Shown: in pieces, positions 62,197 to 64,000 of the stretch | Layout: each line of letters starts with the position of its first letter | How positions within the stretch are numbered: position 1 is the first letter of the stretch | The notes under the pieces: model-generated | What the model saw: the letters and a program-made list of their open reading frames with translations, nothing else | Database searches by the model: none | Told to the model about the DNA's origin: nothing | Made by a program: the position numbers and the translations under genes | From: Acidimicrobiia bacterium | Lineage (GTDB): Bacteria > Actinomycetota > Acidimicrobiia > Spongiisociales > Spongiisociaceae | DNA length: 64,000 nt | NCBI GenBank assembly: GCA_009841075.1 | Contig: VXMP01000068.1 | Span: forward strand, 1-64,000 | Reading direction: 5' to 3'

Positions 62197-62829
62197 CTAG
62201 CCCTCCAGTCTCAGTTGGGCTTCAACCTTCCCGAAACGGATCGGGGTCCCGATGGGGATGGGCTGCGACCGGGCGGCGGTTTCATGGCCGACCAACGTGC
62301 CGTAGGTTGAACCCAGGTCACGTACCCGAACCTGACCGGCCTCCCACCAGATCAAGGCATGGTCGGGACTTAAGGAATCGTGGTCGATTATTACATCGGC
62401 GTGGCCGGCTCGGCCTACAACCGCTTGGTTGTGGGTGATTTCCAGCGCCTTGGTGCCCAGAAACAGGCAGGCCCAGGCCGGTCGCCTGCCCTTGCGTTCC
62501 GTCGCCCGGATTTCCACCTTGCCCCGCTCGGCGGGCGGGTGCTTTTCGAACCAGACCCGAACCGGGCCTTCCATTCGGCGTCCCCGCTCCATAGACTCGT
62601 CCTCGACCTGGCGCTCCAGTTCCCGCCCGATGGCTCGAAGGTCGGACCGAACGGCCCAATCACGGGGATGGAGCCTCACCGCAAAACGATTGGGTGCCAC
62701 CAAACCGAAGCGGCCCGAGCGGCTGGCCGCATCCGACTCCATCATGATCTGTGAGGCCATTTCGGCGGTGGAGACGGAAAAAACCGCAGTTTGATCCCGC
62801 CTTCCATTGCCTTCATAATGGTTCGCCAT
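62197..62829 (-). CDS. fhaA: FHA-domain protein FhaA with shortened N-terminal domain
   Basis: ATG 62829 gives 210 residues. A longer in-frame start at 62946 adds sequence that does not look like the family. The DUF3662 region is represented only by its second half (TAEMASQIMMESDAASRSGR, FAVRLHPRDWAVRSDL), lacking the usual QRFE...EGLVEGAF segment. The FHA domain (about residues 130–210) has NQAVVGRAGHADVIIDHDSL, SPDHALIWWE and GSTYGTLVGHE. It is the first gene of the fhaA–fhaB–pstP–rodA–pbpA run. TAGACT is 13 nt upstream. Confidence 0.87.
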   Translation of the reverse strand: MANHYEGNGRRDQTAVFSVSTAEMASQIMMESDAASRSGRFGLVAPNRFAVRLHPRDWAVRSDLRAIGRELERQVEDESMERGRRMEGPVRVWFEKHPPAERGKVEIRATERKGRRPAWACLFLGTKALEITHNQAVVGRAGHADVIIDHDSLSPDHALIWWEAGQVRVRDLGSTYGTLVGHETAARSQPIPIGTPIRFGKVEAQLRLEG

Positions 62830-63029
62830 TCCCACCTGGTCCAGTCTAGGAGGGTACTGAAAAAATATCCCCGTTGGCCCGCCGACAGGAACGAAATCCC
62901 GGTTAGAAGGAAGCCAAGGGGCCGACCCATCCCCGTTTTTCAACACCCTCCTAGGAGGGCCTCCCGTATAGGGTTGTATATCGGAAAGTGGTCAGGCAAA
63001 ATCTGGTAGTCACAAAGGAGACGGTAAAA

Positions 63030-63989
63030 GTGTCATCAGAGAGGCGGCCGGTTGTGGTACTGGCCGAGGTTTTGTCGGACGTATGTGCCGAGTACCTGAG
63101 CAGGAAATGCCAGGTGGTTAACGCAAAAGGTGAACCGCGCACCCGCCTAATGGAGCTTTTGGAGGACGCCGAGGCACTGATCGTTCGTAGCGGTACTTCG
63201 GTCGACCGGGAGCTGATGGATGCCGCCCCTCGGTTGAGGGTAATCGGTAGGGCGGGGGTGGGCGTGGACAATATTGACCTTGACGAGGCCACCCGCCGGG
63301 GCATCCTGGTGGCAAACGCTCCGGATGCCAACAGCATTTCGGCCGCCGAGCACGCATTCGGGTTGATGCTCGCCCTGGCTCGTAACATCGCCTCCGGTGA
63401 TGCCTCCATCCGAGCCGGGCGCTGGGACCGAGCCTCCTTCCGGGGAGTGGAGTTGGCGGGCAAAACCCTGGGGCTGGTGGGCTTGGGCAGGATCGGAACC
63501 CTGGTCACGGCCCGGGCGCGGGCCTTTGAGATGCGGGTGGTGGCCTATGACCCCTACGTCTCGGCCGAGGCGGCCCGACAGATAGGTTGCACCCTTCTGG
63601 ATTTGGATGACCTACTGGCCGAATCGGACTTCCTTTCCCTTCATCTTCCCAGAACCCCTGAAACCGCCAACCTGCTGGGGGCGTCCGCCTTTGCGAAGAT
63701 GAAACCGGGGGTAAGAATCGTCAACGACTCTCGCGGCGGGATCATCGACGAGGAGGCCCTGGTCGATGCCATTCGCTCCGGGCAGGTGGCCGGAGCGGCC
63801 TTGGACGTGTTCGCTACCGAACCTATGGTGGGCGGCCCGCTGGTTGAACTACCTCAAGTGGTGTTGACCCCTCATCTCGGGGCTTCAACCATCGAAGCCC
63901 AGAACAAGGCCGGCCTTCATGTGGCCGAATCGGTGGTGGCGGGCCTGTGGGGGGAACCGGTCAAAGCAGCCGTTAATCGGGTGACCTGA
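63030..63989 (+). CDS. serA: D-3-phosphoglycerate dehydrogenase, short form
   Basis: Oxidises 3-phosphoglycerate as the first step of serine synthesis. GTG 63030 has AAAGGAG 8 bp upstream. It gives 319 residues from VSSERRPVVVLAEVL. Signatures are GRAGVGVDNIDLDEATRRGI, the Rossmann GLVGLGRIGTLV, catalytic Arg in NDSRGGIIDEEAL, Glu in DVFATEPM, and His in LTPHLGASTIEAQ. It ends without the intervening and ACT domains of the long actinobacterial SerA, so it is the short type without C-terminal feedback domain. A related 2-hydroxyacid dehydrogenase is possible. Confidence 0.87.
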   Translation: MSSERRPVVVLAEVLSDVCAEYLSRKCQVVNAKGEPRTRLMELLEDAEALIVRSGTSVDRELMDAAPRLRVIGRAGVGVDNIDLDEATRRGILVANAPDANSISAAEHAFGLMLALARNIASGDASIRAGRWDRASFRGVELAGKTLGLVGLGRIGTLVTARARAFEMRVVAYDPYVSAEAARQIGCTLLDLDDLLAESDFLSLHLPRTPETANLLGASAFAKMKPGVRIVNDSRGGIIDEEALVDAIRSGQVAGAALDVFATEPMVGGPLVELPQVVLTPHLGASTIEAQNKAGLHVAESVVAGLWGEPVKAAVNRVT

Positions 63990-64000
63990 CCATCATCGGC

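Overview
The window comes from a high-GC actinobacterium. The crgA–trpG–pknB–pbpA–rodA–pstP–fhaB–fhaA block, the NiSOD pair, KorAB, the paired ALDH genes next to deoC and the spread of leaderless-looking starts all fit. The class Acidimicrobiia or a relative is my inference; no rRNA gene is present to confirm it. Almost all of the DNA is coding.

Region 1 (1–15.4 kb) is the 3' end of tuf followed by a fused S10–spc–alpha operon: rpsJ, rplCDWB, rpsS, rplV, rpsC, rplP, rpmC, rpsQ, rplNXE, rpsN, rpsH, rplFR, rpsE, rpmD, rplO, secY, adk, map, rpmJ, rpsMKD, rpoA, rplQ, with many 1–4 bp overlaps. infA is missing from its usual place between map and rpmJ, and rpsN is the long zinc-free form. Region 2 (15.4–24.5 kb) holds an ARPP-1 family gene behind a possible two-state RNA leader, a nucleoside/deoxyribose catabolism group (add, deoC, a full ALDH and a C-terminally truncated ALDH), rmuC, and a small accessory patch of tandemly duplicated short genes.

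Region 3 (24.6–37.3 kb) has metG, two coupled ABC-2 exporter pairs, divergent sodN/sodX for nickel superoxide dismutase, a DUF3048 lipoprotein, an amidase and korAB. Region 4 (37.4–42.7 kb) is one 1766-residue secreted protein joining a phosphohistidine/PEP-pyruvate-binding (PPDK-like) part to seven Calx-beta-like repeats and two copies of a Trp-rich insert. Region 5 (42.8–54 kb) has lysC–asd, a PHP phosphoesterase, murJ, methylmalonyl-CoA epimerase, a PPi-type phosphofructokinase, tRNA-Pro(CGG), a CNNM/CorC protein, a lone receiver domain and an NfeD protein.

Region 6 (54–63 kb) is the cell-wall/division signalling locus. It resembles the mycobacterial one but lacks pknA. Its PbpA lacks the SxxK and KTG motifs, and its RodA has altered signature loops. 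serA closes the window.

The least expected signal is a roughly 310–410 bp intergenic element present four times (17.75, 26.3, 45.5 and 58.2 kb), always in the orientation of the flanking genes. The four copies show compensatory changes in several helices, which suggests a structured RNA or an RNA-shaped mobile repeat that I cannot assign to a known family. A palindromic TGAACC-N3-GGTTCA motif, whole or in part, lies beside every copy.
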